Shown piece by piece: positions 1 to 10,603 of a stretch of DNA of 64,000 bases. The DNA is taken from positions 93,966,501 through 94,030,500 of the forward strand of contig CM056743.1 in NCBI GenBank assembly GCA_029851415.1, in the 5' to 3' direction. Every line of letters begins with the position of its first letter. Position 1 is the first letter of the stretch. Both the position numbers and the translations under genes were made by a program. Origin of the DNA: Eretmocerus hayati. Taxonomy: Eukaryota; Arthropoda; Insecta; Hymenoptera; Aphelinidae. Below the pieces are notes generated by a model. That model was not told the origin of the DNA. It did not search any database and saw nothing but the letters and a program-made list of their open reading frames with translations.

Positions 1-1692
1 AGAGATGAGGGAATATACCTTTCTCCATATTCGGCAACCCGTACGTTTTCGGTAGCTTTGACAGAGGCATGTGGAAATAATTGAAGCTGTCAATGAATTT
101 AGCGTGCAAATATTCAATTAAAATTATTTTTGTGCCATTCAAGATAACTGTCGGTTTCACGCGTTCACTTTTGTTTTCGACAAGATATTTAAAAATAAAT
201 TGTGAGTCGAAATTTCCCGCAAAGTGGGCAATCACTATCGTTTTTTTGAAAGCTGTCCTCTCCTCCAAAGCCAAATCAACGAGCTGCTTGACGGGATCAA
301 TCACGAATTCATATTCTTGTCTACCGCACATCGGACAAATCTGGGTCATATCAGGTTCGTCAATGCAGTAGTCACAAACTTGTTGGACAATACATAGATT
401 TGGTACGTGGATTTTATTTCGATCGTCTCCCAATATAGGCTCCGACTGTTGTGTTTCAGAATAGTAGAACAGAAATATGGAAGGCTTCCTTTCTTGATTT
501 GACGGAATAGGCTGTATGTAACAGAAATGTCCGATCGGCAGTCTTTTGTGACATGTTTCGCAGTAAGACGTACCGCATACATGCTGTTCTCCGCGAACAG
601 ATGTGCGCACTAATTTAAAACATCTTTGACAAATTCTGATATATGCACAAACGCTACCTTCCTTACTGAAAGAATCGGTTTTCTTGTGATTTTCAAAGCA
701 AACGCGTCCATAGAAGCATCTTGAACAATCTGTGCAGGTGACTTTTTGCACGCTCAAGCTACACATTGGTATACTTAAACATGCAGGGCATTTATTGCTG
801 CATCTGTGATCTTCAGCTCTCTTGTAACTTTTGTTACACGGGATGCAATACCCGTGGCTGCCCGCAGCACCGACCAGATTCAGTATAGGTTGGTAATGAT
901 GGTATCTCTCGTAGTACATGATGTGTAACGTGTGCAATACTCTACCACGAGTATGCATGACAATCCTGCTTCCATCGTAAATCGGGGGGTTCCTTGTGCA
1001 AATTCTTGAAATGAGTGGATCATGAGAGCTGTGTCGTGTTGTAGGAAGAATAATTGAAACTGGTGGATCTCATTCAGGCCACAACCACTCTGTGGTATTT
1101 GAACCCGCGAAGACTGAAGCAAATCATTCACAGCCTTTTTTTGAACTGTTCCGTTGCTTTTTCTCACAGCATTCCAATAATCGTGCAGCTGTCCTGTTCG
1201 TATCTGTCCTCGAACTGCATGAGCGTAGGCCGTAACCAAAGATCTCACGAAACAGAGGTTATCATCGTTACGGATTGTGAGGATTGACTTCTTATTCACA
1301 TCTTTTCCGGTGAGGCGGACCCTTCCTTGGCCCTCCACATTTCTAACTATACTGCAATTGATTATGAATGTGTCGTTGACCCCAAATTCTGTTGAGCTTT
1401 GCGCAGCATTGAAAAATAGTTCCCAAAGATCTTCAAAATCAAAATTCCGTATCAATCTAAAAGATATCCACAAGGGTCCCTGGGTAAAATGCTGAGAATT
1501 GATGGTCAGTCCTATAAAATCTGTCGGTTCTCCTCGCTCACACAAGTTGCGATGAAGATCTCTGAATCCTCTCTCAATCGACTCATATATATCAGATCCT
1601 TCCGGTGGCGCCATCATCCTAATTATGATCTCACGACCATCGATGCCAAATCTCCGATAGTGTCTCGTCGATTGCTCGACGATCTCGAACAT
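1..1692 (-). pseudogene. Polinton/Maverick-type protein-primed DNA polymerase B, N-terminal part, frameshifted and cut by the window edge
   Basis: This is the N-terminal and 3'-5' exonuclease part of a family B, protein-primed DNA polymerase of the Polinton/Maverick type, which would copy the linear element DNA. Seen: the first ATG is at 1692; a conserved block reading SILTIRNDDNLCFVRSLV; a Cys-rich zinc-binding region around 560-830; then an exonuclease I-like motif IAHFAGNFDSQFIF and an exonuclease II-like FIDSFNYF followed by PLSKLPKTYG near the left edge. The palm domain would lie outside the window. The frame from 1692 stops at 880, but the neighbouring frame is open from about position 990 to position 1 and carries the zinc and exonuclease motifs. 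The switch falls at a run of six G (984-989), so it is either a real inactivating indel or a sequencing error. An adintovirus-like origin is possible; the family call rests on recognised motifs only. Confidence 0.8.
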
Positions 1693-1751
1693 TGATTCTC
1701 GTCCGTCTGAAACCGTTCTTTCATGATATATCTGGCGTAAATGCGACGACC

Positions 1752-2453
1752 TCAAGCGTACTCACCATCAGATTCTGTATCGCTCGACGAGGACGTAGAG
1801 AAATCTTGTGACGACGACGACGACGACGCCGATGAGGCCGATGAAGATGATTCTGAATCCTCATCTCCAACCTCGTCTTCCCCCGAAGAGTCTGAGCTAC
1901 TATTGTGCGAAGATCTCACGCCGCCACCTCGCTGCACTCTCACGGCTGTGCGATTTTGACCCTCACGATCATTCACACCACTAGTCGACGGTCTAGATCC
2001 GTCTGCCCTCAAATATTGAGACTGATCACTATCACCTTCGTATGCACACTGCATGATGTACTCATCTCCATGAGAATCAGTGCTCAAATATTGTCGTGCT
2101 GCTTCTATATTATTCTTGAATGAGTATTCACTGGCATCACTTTTCACGAACTCTCTAATATGAGCGTATTGATTATGATCTCCAATCTTCTTTTTGACAA
2201 TCTTGACGACGATTGGACGCAATATCTCCTTATCGAGCAGTCTCGCGCTCAAAAGATGATCAATGGTGTTGGAACTACAGTGCAACAGTAAGAATGATAA
2301 CAAGTGTTCCAATTTATAAACGGGCAGTCCTTCTATATTCTCAGCCCACTGTTGACTACACATGGTTCTAATATGTGGATCGTGTACCCATGCGTAACGA
2401 AAGAGACATTTAATCACGTTCACGAGAAGTTTTCGTACCTCCGGTCGATCCAT
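1752..2453 (-). CDS. Polinton-associated hypothetical protein with acidic Ser-rich tail (233 aa)
   Basis: I do not recognise this protein. It starts at ATG 2453 (a longer frame begins at a GTG and is rejected for a eukaryote) and ends 60 bp before the polymerase ATG on the same strand. The first ~110 residues look globular and helical with several Cys/His and Lys-rich helices. The last ~70 residues are almost entirely Ser, Asp and Glu, the composition of an acidic disordered tail. A TATA box lies 35 bp upstream and no intron is needed. Compact head-to-tail spacing with the polymerase suggests both belong to one Polinton-like element. The role is unknown; such tails often occur in DNA- or histone-binding viral accessory proteins, which is only an analogy. 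Confidence 0.6.
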   Translation of the reverse strand: MDRPEVRKLLVNVIKCLFRYAWVHDPHIRTMCSQQWAENIEGLPVYKLEHLLSFLLLHCSSNTIDHLLSARLLDKEILRPIVVKIVKKKIGDHNQYAHIREFVKSDASEYSFKNNIEAARQYLSTDSHGDEYIMQCAYEGDSDQSQYLRADGSRPSTSGVNDREGQNRTAVRVQRGGGVRSSHNSSSDSSGEDEVGDEDSESSSSASSASSSSSSQDFSTSSSSDTESDGEYA

Positions 2454-2461
2454 ATTGCTCA

Positions 2462-2498
2462 CTGTAATAATCGCCTCTGAGCAACAGTATTTATAATA
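2462..2498 (-). promoter_or_regulatory. TATA box plus initiator upstream of the 233-aa gene
   Basis: On the minus strand TATAAATA lies at 2495-2488. About 31 bp downstream is a CAGT initiator-like sequence near 2465-2462, immediately before the ATG at 2453. This is the spacing of an arthropod TATA/Inr core promoter and predicts a very short 5' leader. Confidence 0.5.
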
Positions 2499-3221
2499 TG
2501 GATGGGTGGTGGGGTTATGATCAAGAGCACAAAATCTCGTCCCCTACTCATATGGTCTGACGTGACATACTACCGATGATTTGGCAGCATACGTCTGGAT
2601 AGATTATTATCAGTAAAATCATGCAGATTCTAGAAAGTACAAAGAAAAATGTTGCTTGGGTCAGCAGTATGAATCGTGCGTATTGTTCAATCTAAAGCCT
2701 CGCAATTACTCATTATTTGTCGCAAACTTCCTAGAGGAATGCGCAGAATGTTACTACTTCTTGGAATTTTTAAACTATTGTGAGAAAATCACAGAAGTGC
2801 TTGATTTTCATCGCAGAAAAATGTGTCTACATTTAACTGCTTGAATCACCCATCGTCGAATCGTGTAAGACTCATGTTTTGACGAAATTCAGACTTCAGA
2901 TGATCCATGTCGAAAGAAAGAATGAAAGAGCATATGCGAGACTCATAATAATAATGGATCACAGAGGAGATGCATTACATTGCTGATTATTTGTCGCAAG
3001 TTTCCTAGAGGAATTCACAGAATGTCAATTCTTGAAAGGGACTAGGCGGGTAAGCATGGTGAATCGGCCCTTGTCGGGTATTGGTTCAGGAGTAATTTTT
3101 CCCAGTTCCCAACACCAAAGTTAGTGGCGAAAAAGGTTCCTTAGGTCCCAAGGTCGCCTCTATAGTGTACGGCACCCTGAGAACCGTCTGAAAACGCTAA
3201 AAATCGATGTTCCATCAACTG
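2499..3221. other. Non-coding stretch with a ~50-bp direct repeat
   Basis: No gene is recognisable. A block containing TTTGTCGCAA followed by TTCCTAGAGGAAT occurs at about 2718-2766 and again at about 2989-3037 in the same orientation, with roughly 80% identity. The TCCTAGAGGA core is itself palindromic. Confidence 0.4.
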
Positions 3222-4903
3222 AATCGCATTTCAACGCATTTTGATGAATCGTTTTAAAAATTTTTTTGTATATCCTTGGAACTGTACCGAATGATAAAAA
3301 GATATTCTCGTGTCTACAACTTTTGGTTAAGGCCTCTAAAAAAATTCCAGAAAGTTAAAAGTCGGTTTTTGACCCAGTTATCCATGATTCCAACGAAATT
3401 TGACCATTCCATCGTGTTTATCGAGTCATTTTGCATCGAGAATCATTTCGAAATATATTGTTTGGGTGGTGGAAAGTGGTCAGAAATGTAAAAATCCGTT
3501 TTTTAAGCAAATTCTGACTCACTAATTAGCATCTCCTGCGCATGCGCATTCTTCTACGTCTCCGAAAATATCTTCAATCGATAGCTGATGTAATTTCTTC
3601 AAAATGACCACTTGAGGAGGTCAATTTGATGCAGTAGAACCCGAGATCTAGCTGGTCCAAAAAATCAAAAAATCCAAGGTAGCAAATCTGTGAAGCCGCG
3701 GCCCCTTCAATGGGCCTGAAAAATGCGAATTTTGAATTGGAGTGTTCCAGAGAGGTGAACATGTGTTTTTTATGTATTTTTTAGCGTAGAAACCGAATCC
3801 GTGGTCAATTTGGTTCCCAGCCTTCAAGATTTTCCACCCGACTCAAAAAACTAGCTCGATAGTAAAGGGTCATTTTTAGCCTTTTTACTTACAATCTTGG
3901 TGCATGACGAGTATATAAATAGATTTGGATCGGGTACATATTGAATGTATCCATGTTTTTTCTCGTATCCTGAACAACTGAGAACGATAATGATGGTATC
4001 GGGGCTGGAGGATGAGTTGGGAGTGAGACATTCACTAGTTGATTCAGCCTTTTGAGAGTGAGATTGAAGAACCAAATCCAGATTTTCTAGCGACAGCTCA
4101 CTCCCAACTCATCCTCGAGCCACGATATCGTCCCCATCGACATCGTTCTCAGTTGGTCAAGATACGTGAAAAAACATGGATACATTCAATATGTACCCGA
4201 TCGAAATCTATTTATACACTCCTCATGCACCAAGGATGTAAGTAAAAAGGCTAACCCTCTACTATCGAGCTATTGTTTTGAGTCGGGTAAAAAATCTTGA
4301 AGGCTGGGAACCAAACTGACCACGGATTCGGTTTCTACGCTAAAAAATACATAAAAAACACATGTTCACCTCTCTGGAACACTCCAATTCAAAATTCGCA
4401 TTTTTCAGGCCCATTGAAGGGGCCGCGGCTTAACAGATTTGCTACCTTGGATTTTTTGATTTTTTGGACCAGCTAGATCTCGGGTTCTACTGCATCAAAT
4501 TGACCTCCTCAAGTGGTCATTTTGAAGAAATTACATCAGCTATCGATTGAAGATATTTTCGGAGACGTAGAAGAATGCGCATGCGCAGGCGATGCTTATT
4601 AGTGAGTCAGAATTTGCTTAAAAAACGGATTTTTACATTTTTGACCACTTTCCATCACCTAAAACAATATATTTCAAAATGATTTTCGATGCAAAATGAC
4701 TCGATAAACACGATGGAATGGTCAAATTTCGTTGGAATCATGGATAACTGTGTCAAAAACCGATTTTTAACTTTCTGGAATTTTTTTAGAGGCCTCAGTC
4801 GAAAGTTGTAGACACGAGAATATCTTTTTATCATTTGGTACAGTCTCGAGGATATACAAAAAAATTTTAAAAACGATTCATCGAAATGCGTTGAAATGCG
4901 ATT
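3222..4903. mobile_element. Foldback element with ~0.8-kb inverted arms
   Basis: The left arm (3222-4031) and right arm (4088-4903) are inverted copies of each other separated by about 57 bp. Matching landmarks include AATCGCATTTCAACGC at the outer ends, the GCGCATGCGCA block (3538 and 4577) and GAGGATGAGTTGGGAGTGAG at the inner ends. Arms differ at several percent of sites with small indels, so this is an old insertion. No transposase frame is present. It is a non-autonomous foldback/long-TIR element of unknown superfamily; I could not define a target-site duplication. Confidence 0.8.
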
Positions 4904-5487
4904 TCACCACGCGATACGGGCCTCCAGGAGTCGCGAGAAGTTCCCTCTAATAGCGTGGATGAGGTCGAGAGATCTAGAAATCCCGATCATCGATTACGCT
5001 CCGCAGCTGGTGTGATAAGAGCGGTTAATTTTTTGAACAGTCTCAGCGATCTCGACAGACTCTTTTTGTCCATGAGATGGCAAGTTATTATCAATGCATT
5101 TATCGAGACATTGTCTTGCCGCAAATACTGTATAAGGTAAGTGCTCGATCTATGAGCTCTTTTAAACGTCTTGGTGATAAGCGCGGAACCCGATATCCAT
5201 GCGATGATGATGCCGAGAAATTGTTGCGCGCAGTCTAATAAGTACGCAAACTGATGCTCAGGCACTCTCATCTTTCGTTAAAGTACGATATAATGCGTGC
5301 GAGCGAGAGAGAGAGAGCGCACTCCCATTGTACGCGCATCGATGCCAATGAATGTCCAAAAATCTGTAGGGAGCTCTATGGGCCATGCGTGTGAGCGAAC
5401 GAAAGAAAGAGGAGAGAGAGAGAGAGAGAGAGTGCTCCAACTGTATACGCATCTATAAAATTATTCACCGAAAAAACAGTAATTTAC
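4904..5487. repeat. Unassigned sequence with two GA-rich microsatellite stretches
   Basis: Short GA runs occur at about 5303-5319 and 5411-5433. Each is followed by a similar phrase (GCACTCCCATTGTACGCGCATC; GTGCTCCAACTGTATACGCATC is the second version), indicating a small duplicated unit of about 120 bp. A 61-codon open frame at 4955-5140 ends near a good splice-donor-like AAGGTAAGTG, but it has no ATG and no recognisable domain. Confidence 0.35.
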
Positions 5488-5629
5488 AAGGGGCCACTAT
5501 GTGCCGTCTAACAAGATCTCTGTGAATCGTGACACATATTCTTCTAATCGCGCAAAATGAGCTCGATCGAGAATATGAGTCATGCGAGTTCATCAGAGGT
5601 CATGTTTTGACGGCCCAAAGTGGCCCCTT
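5488..5629. mobile_element. Small inverted-repeat element (142 bp)
   Basis: A 21-bp arm at 5488-5508 (AAGGGGCCACTATGTGCCGT...) is matched in inverted orientation at 5609-5629 with two or three mismatches. The interior is short and non-coding. This is the structure of a MITE; superfamily not determined. Confidence 0.55.
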
Positions 5630-5645
5630 AACTACTATCGTATAT

Positions 5646-6603
5646 GAGTGATTCCGCCGAAAGTGGGATCTTTTGGCGCCAAAATCGTCACCAAGCGTGA
5701 TTTGGGTCAAAAAATTATTTCAGTCACAGGCGAGTTTTAGAAAGTCATTGCAGCTGGTTTCCACTCGTTATGGCACAAAAAAGAAGTACCCAGAGTTACG
5801 TAGCTCGAAATTGAAACCGGACAGAGATATGTCGAGTTTGATGGGCCGCAGAGGGGGACGGAAAGGACAGGGACGGAAAGGACATTCCGCCTCAATTATA
5901 TTCCCACGGCTCGACAACCAATCGTAGACTCCTTTCCGCATAGATTTGCCCTAATGCAAACAAACACTTCAAGGAAATGTGTTTCACGAAGCGATATAGC
6001 GGGTTGGGGAGGAGCACAACATGGGAACGGAAAGGACAAAAATTTTTGTACGCCATTCTGAAAACACGTTCATGTGGTGCGCCCGGCTACAGATCCGAAT
6101 TTTTGGCTACTGTCGTGCATGACTTAGGTGTATTTGGGTATCTAGATGACAAGCCCATTGGTAAGACAGTCTCAATAGACGATCGGGGACTTTGTCGAAC
6201 TAATTAGTGCTGTGCGAGCAGTTTCGGTGCAAACCCGTCTTCAAAATGTCGGATGGTCGTGCCCAAGCTGAGGGTTTAATTTAGATTCGGAAAGTGATGG
6301 ATCATGTTATTTGAAGTATTATAAATTGAACCGCATAGCTACATATAGGGATTTTTGACTGTGCATATGCGTCGTGATGAATTCTAAAGTCCAAGCTCGT
6401 TTTACTACAAGGGACGGAAAGGATATTTGGACCCTCTATCAGGCACTACAAAATACAGGAACGTTAGAATCGTCTCCAGAACTATCAACATAGTTGCGCA
6501 CCAACAGAATACACCCCAGAAAATGGCTACAGTGCACATCCCGGCCCATAGAAACTTAGAGGAACATGGAACACGGAAAATCCCACTTTCGACGGAATCA
6601 CTG
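5646..6603. mobile_element. Non-autonomous DNA transposon, ~0.96 kb, TIR AGTGATTCCGNCGAAAGTGG
   Basis: Terminal inverted repeats of about 23 bp lie at 5647-5669 and 6580-6602 and differ at one position. They are flanked by TA-rich sequence, so the target duplication is ambiguous (TA or ATAT). The interior contains four direct copies of the word ACGGAAAGGA (near 5859, 5873, 6027 and 6413), which could be subterminal binding sites. Two small open frames (5673-5927 and 5977-6207) show no recognised transposase motif. Superfamily unknown; TA flanks would suit Tc1/mariner. Confidence 0.6.
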
Positions 6604-6619
6604 ATATATTAATGTCGTT

Positions 6620-8600
6620 ACTGCGTGAGGGAACCGGCTCGAGGATATAGATTCGAGTTCGTATGTATGCATGTGTGTGTGTTTGAGCACATGAGTTGCT
6701 ATTTATTTATGTTTAGATAGCTCATGAATTGACGATTCATCGAATTTTCTATCTAGTTCTTGAACTTTTTGCGAAGTTTCGGGGGTGGCCCAATCATGGA
6801 ACTATGATTTGAATTATCTGAGGAGAGGAAAGATTGAAATTCTATTCATCTAACCATCTTGAGAACTTCCGATGCTATATCATCACTGTAACGTAGTGGG
6901 ATGGATTCAGCTTCTCATTTCAAATATATTCGTATAATTTTAATTCGATTGTCATTTCCATTATGAGTTTCCAGAGTTGATTGTATTAGGCCAGGGTTTG
7001 TGTATTTTTCGAGTACTGAATGAAGCTCACCATCACAAGAATCGAGGGAGACATGTTCTGATGAGTCTGATACGCTATTTGGTTGTCCAATATCGGGCCA
7101 AAAAATGGCTGTTCAGAACAGAGGGAATCCAACAATATGATCTGTGTGAGCTGTGTCAGTGTAGTGTTTCTATGTTTGTATGTGGGTCAAATTGTAACCG
7201 TATTCGGTTGCACTCAGAGGTGTCAAATGTTTTGAATGGATTTGAGATGGTGTGTTGAATTGATTTTCTGGAATATTTTGATTAATTTTGGAGTGAATGA
7301 TTTGAACAAATATGATATTCTTGTATATGATTCGATGAGAACTGTGAAAGGATACGGAATTCCGTTCACTGTTCTGGCATAGTGATTGATAGTAAAGTTG
7401 AAAATTCCTGAAACTCTCTGAGCCTGATCAGATGTAGAAGAGTTTACGGGGGATAAGTATCGAACATTCACGCGCCATACATTTAGAACCTAAATCAAAA
7501 TTACTTGATTCTGCTGAGCTTTTTTGACAACAACGATCCAGTGATCGGGAAGTCAATGAGGACCTATTTTATGGGAGCTTTATGGCTTCGATTCATACCC
7601 AACTTACTGGAATCAGTTCAATGATTTGCATTCGTCTCATAGATATTGCCAAAATATACCACTAACCTTTATTTATATTATTGGGTCCTCCGATTCTTTT
7701 TTGATGATTCAGCACAATCTGTGTTTGATATCAGTAGATTCACATGAGTAAAACAACACTAGGAAATGAGGTGGAATCGTTGGGAGGGGGTGGGGAAACT
7801 GTTCCATTTTTATATTGAGGGAATTCACAAAATTAATTCGCACAAGAACAAGCAAATCTGTTATCAAAGTCAGGGACGAATCAATCATCGAAAAGTTATC
7901 ATCTCAGTACAGTATCAAGGAGTAACGGATATAAATCCATACGATTAACATGCAAGAGTCAATGTATATAAAAGTCTAAAAATTTGGTCATATGTGATTT
8001 TCGATGGATGATTTGTGATTATATCATGTATCTTCAGTCCCAAATCGAATGGTGTTTCACTGAGATTGTCAGCTAGATTCTTCTTCTTCTAAAAAATTGA
8101 GATCAGTTTTTATTGTGGAGAGTGAACAACATGTTCTTCGCAAGTATGTGAAGTTGAGTGGACTGAATTGAAATTATTCTTCTACTGTTCAACATTAATA
8201 TGGACAAATTCGACAGTGGACTCATGATCGATTTACGGACGTTGTTGACGAATAAAATGATAGTTTTTCCCATCGATGTAAATGGAAGGAATCCTGATTG
8301 CGATCTAGTAACTCTAATGAAGTGTGAATTGTCATTCTTGTATCTATGCACTTGAACTGTGAATATTTTGGAGTTTTACATACCTTGACCGATGTTCAGC
8401 GTATTAAGTGGAGTTTGTCCTGCTTCCTCTGTTGTGTGGATCTGGTTCGTTTTCTTGACTTCTTCTCTTCATGATATATATATTACTGATCTCGATTCTA
8501 ATGAGGCGTAATCGTGCTTCATCTTCTTGAAAAATACTGCTTCAACTTCTTGAGATACTGTGAATCAGGATTTAATTGCGTTGAACGAGGGGTTTTATAG
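6620..8600. other. AT-rich sequence, nothing recognised
   Basis: Only short unsupported open frames occur here. I see no repeats, splice-consistent exons or RNA genes. Confidence 0.5.
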
Positions 8601-10603
8601 TTGCTGTAGTATCGTGTATCTAAATAAATCTATGTATTCTCCAAATTCTACAGAAATTCTTCTCAACTGAGATGAGACTCTCCAATGCCTCATTATGGGA
8701 TATTTTTGCGACTTTTTAAGAAACATTTTCGAAGTAAAGTGAATTTATTTCGTTTTGATTTCCTCGAAATCACGAGAAAGAGAATTCTTCTATTTCTTCA
8801 TCTCTTATTTTTTCGTTTTCCCCCAATCGCGAAGGAAATTCAATTCCCCATTTCTTTCCTTTCAGTTCTACCCGATTCGCGGGAGAAATTCCAATTTTTC
8901 ATTTTTTTTTTCCCTGAAATCGCGCGAAAATTCCTAATATTCTCAAAATTGATTTATCAATCTTGTCAAAGTCAGTAGAATCAGAAATTCTATATACTGT
9001 AAGTGAATATACCGATAACATTCTTTGATAATTTGAGGAATATCAAAGGTCTCTATATTGTCTGAATTGTGCGTACACCGATTCAGGGACTCATATAATT
9101 ACCGGTATATCTATAAATTTATACCGAGAAATTTCAAGTAGAAGAGCTATGACTAACCCGCTTTCGCTGCTGATACCTTACTCTTGTTTGTGACTAGGCG
9201 CGTACAACTTGGTGTCTCGACACTTCGTTTCCAATACGAGGTTGTTTAGACTTCCAGCGCACCCGTGCGCCCGCGAAGAGAGCTGGCGAGGGACTGCAGA
9301 CTATCCGGCGAGCGCGTACTCCATGGCGTCTTCCCACCCTGCTCCTACTGGTACGTTGTTGTGTGCGTGCTCCTTTCGTCACGTGATTGTGCGTCTGAGG
9401 AGAGCTGAAGACGACTGGAGACTGATTCGTGAGCGCGGGTTAGGGGTCTTGTCTCCCACCTCGTCTGTAGGTCCTCCCCAGGGGTGTCAAGCGTAGTAGA
9501 GTCCCTCCCCTCAAGCCCCTCCAGTCAAGTGCAGAGAGCGTCACGGCTCGCGGCGAAGGAGCCGCGACACCGCGGCGCGCTCTATACATGACTGGAGGGG
9601 CTCGAGGGGAAGGACTCTACCACGCTTGACACCCCTGGTCCTCCCGTTTTGCTGGCATTGGAGAGGGGGAATGGAAGATTAGTTGTTGTAGTATCGTGTA
9701 CTTGAATGATTCTCTGTATAATTGAAGATCTGCAAAAATTGTTCTCAACTGAGGAGAGACTCTCCAATGCCCCATAATAGGAGGTTTTTGTGACTTTTTG
9801 GGGAAGATGTTCGAAGTAAAATGGATTTTTTCTATCTTGATTTGCGCGAAATCACGGGAAAAAATTTTTTTCTCATCTTCCAGCTTCCCGTTTCCCCGGA
9901 ATCGCGGGAAATTTAATTCCTCATCTTTTTTCTCGCCGTTCTGCGGGATTTGTGGGAAGAATCCAGATTACTCATGCGTCTCTCTTTTTCTCCTTGAAAT
10001 CGCGCAAACATTTTTGACATTCTTGATATCGATTCATCAACCTTGTTCAAGTCGGTAGAATTAGAAATTCTTTATACTGTGAGTGAATATACTAATAGAA
10101 TACTTTGATACTTTGAGGAATATTGAAGGTTTTCATATTGTCTAGATTATGCATACACCGATTTAGGGACTCATATGATTACCGGTATATCTATGAATTT
10201 ATATCAAGAAATTATAAGTCGAAGAGCTATGACTCACCCGCTTCCACTGCAGATTCCTTGCTCTTGGTTGTGACTGCGCGCGTACAACTGGGCGCATCGA
10301 AACTTCGTTTCCACTACAAGGTTGTTTGAGCTTCCAGCGTGCCCATGCGCCCGCGAAGAGGCCTGGTGAGAGGCTGTAGACTATTCAGCGAGCGCGTACT
10401 CCGTGGCTCCCCCCCCACCCTCCTCTTACTGGCACGTCGTTATGTGCATTCTTTTCTTGTCTCGTAGTCACGCGTTCGGGAGAAGTCGAAGACGACTGAA
10501 GACTGATTGATGAGCGCGGGGTAGTAGTCTCCTCTTCCACCTCGTCTGTGATGGTCTTCCCAATCTTTTGTCATTGGAGGGGCGGAACGGAAATATAGTT
10601 TTC
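8601..10603. repeat. Diverged tandem duplication of a ~0.92-kb unit
   Basis: Unit A is 8601-9682 and unit B is 9683-10603. Both start with TTGNTGTAGTATCGTGTA and share GACTCTCCAATGCC, a pyrimidine-rich tract with repeated CGCG-R-AAATTC words, then GCGCGTACAACT and GCCCGCGAAGAG. Identity is roughly 75-80%. Unit A is longer only because it carries a 159-bp MITE plus its target duplication. There are no stable coding frames in common, so this is probably an old duplicated repeat and not a gene pair. Confidence 0.7.
9479..9637. mobile_element. hAT-type MITE, 159 bp, with 8-bp target duplication
   Basis: Termini are CAGGGGTGTCAAGCGT and its inverse. The inverted match continues for about 25 bp and, more loosely, for about 50 bp. 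An 8-bp direct duplication GTCCTCCC flanks it at 9471-9478 and 9638-9645. The paralogous position in the neighbouring repeat unit (near 10551) has the single uninterrupted site GGTCTTCCC. CAGGGGTG ends and an 8-bp duplication are hallmarks of the hAT superfamily. Confidence 0.85.

Noticed and set aside
880..1755. Polymerase start at 1755
   Set aside because: That codon is TTG; the first in-frame ATG is at 1692, downstream of the stop of the preceding gene.
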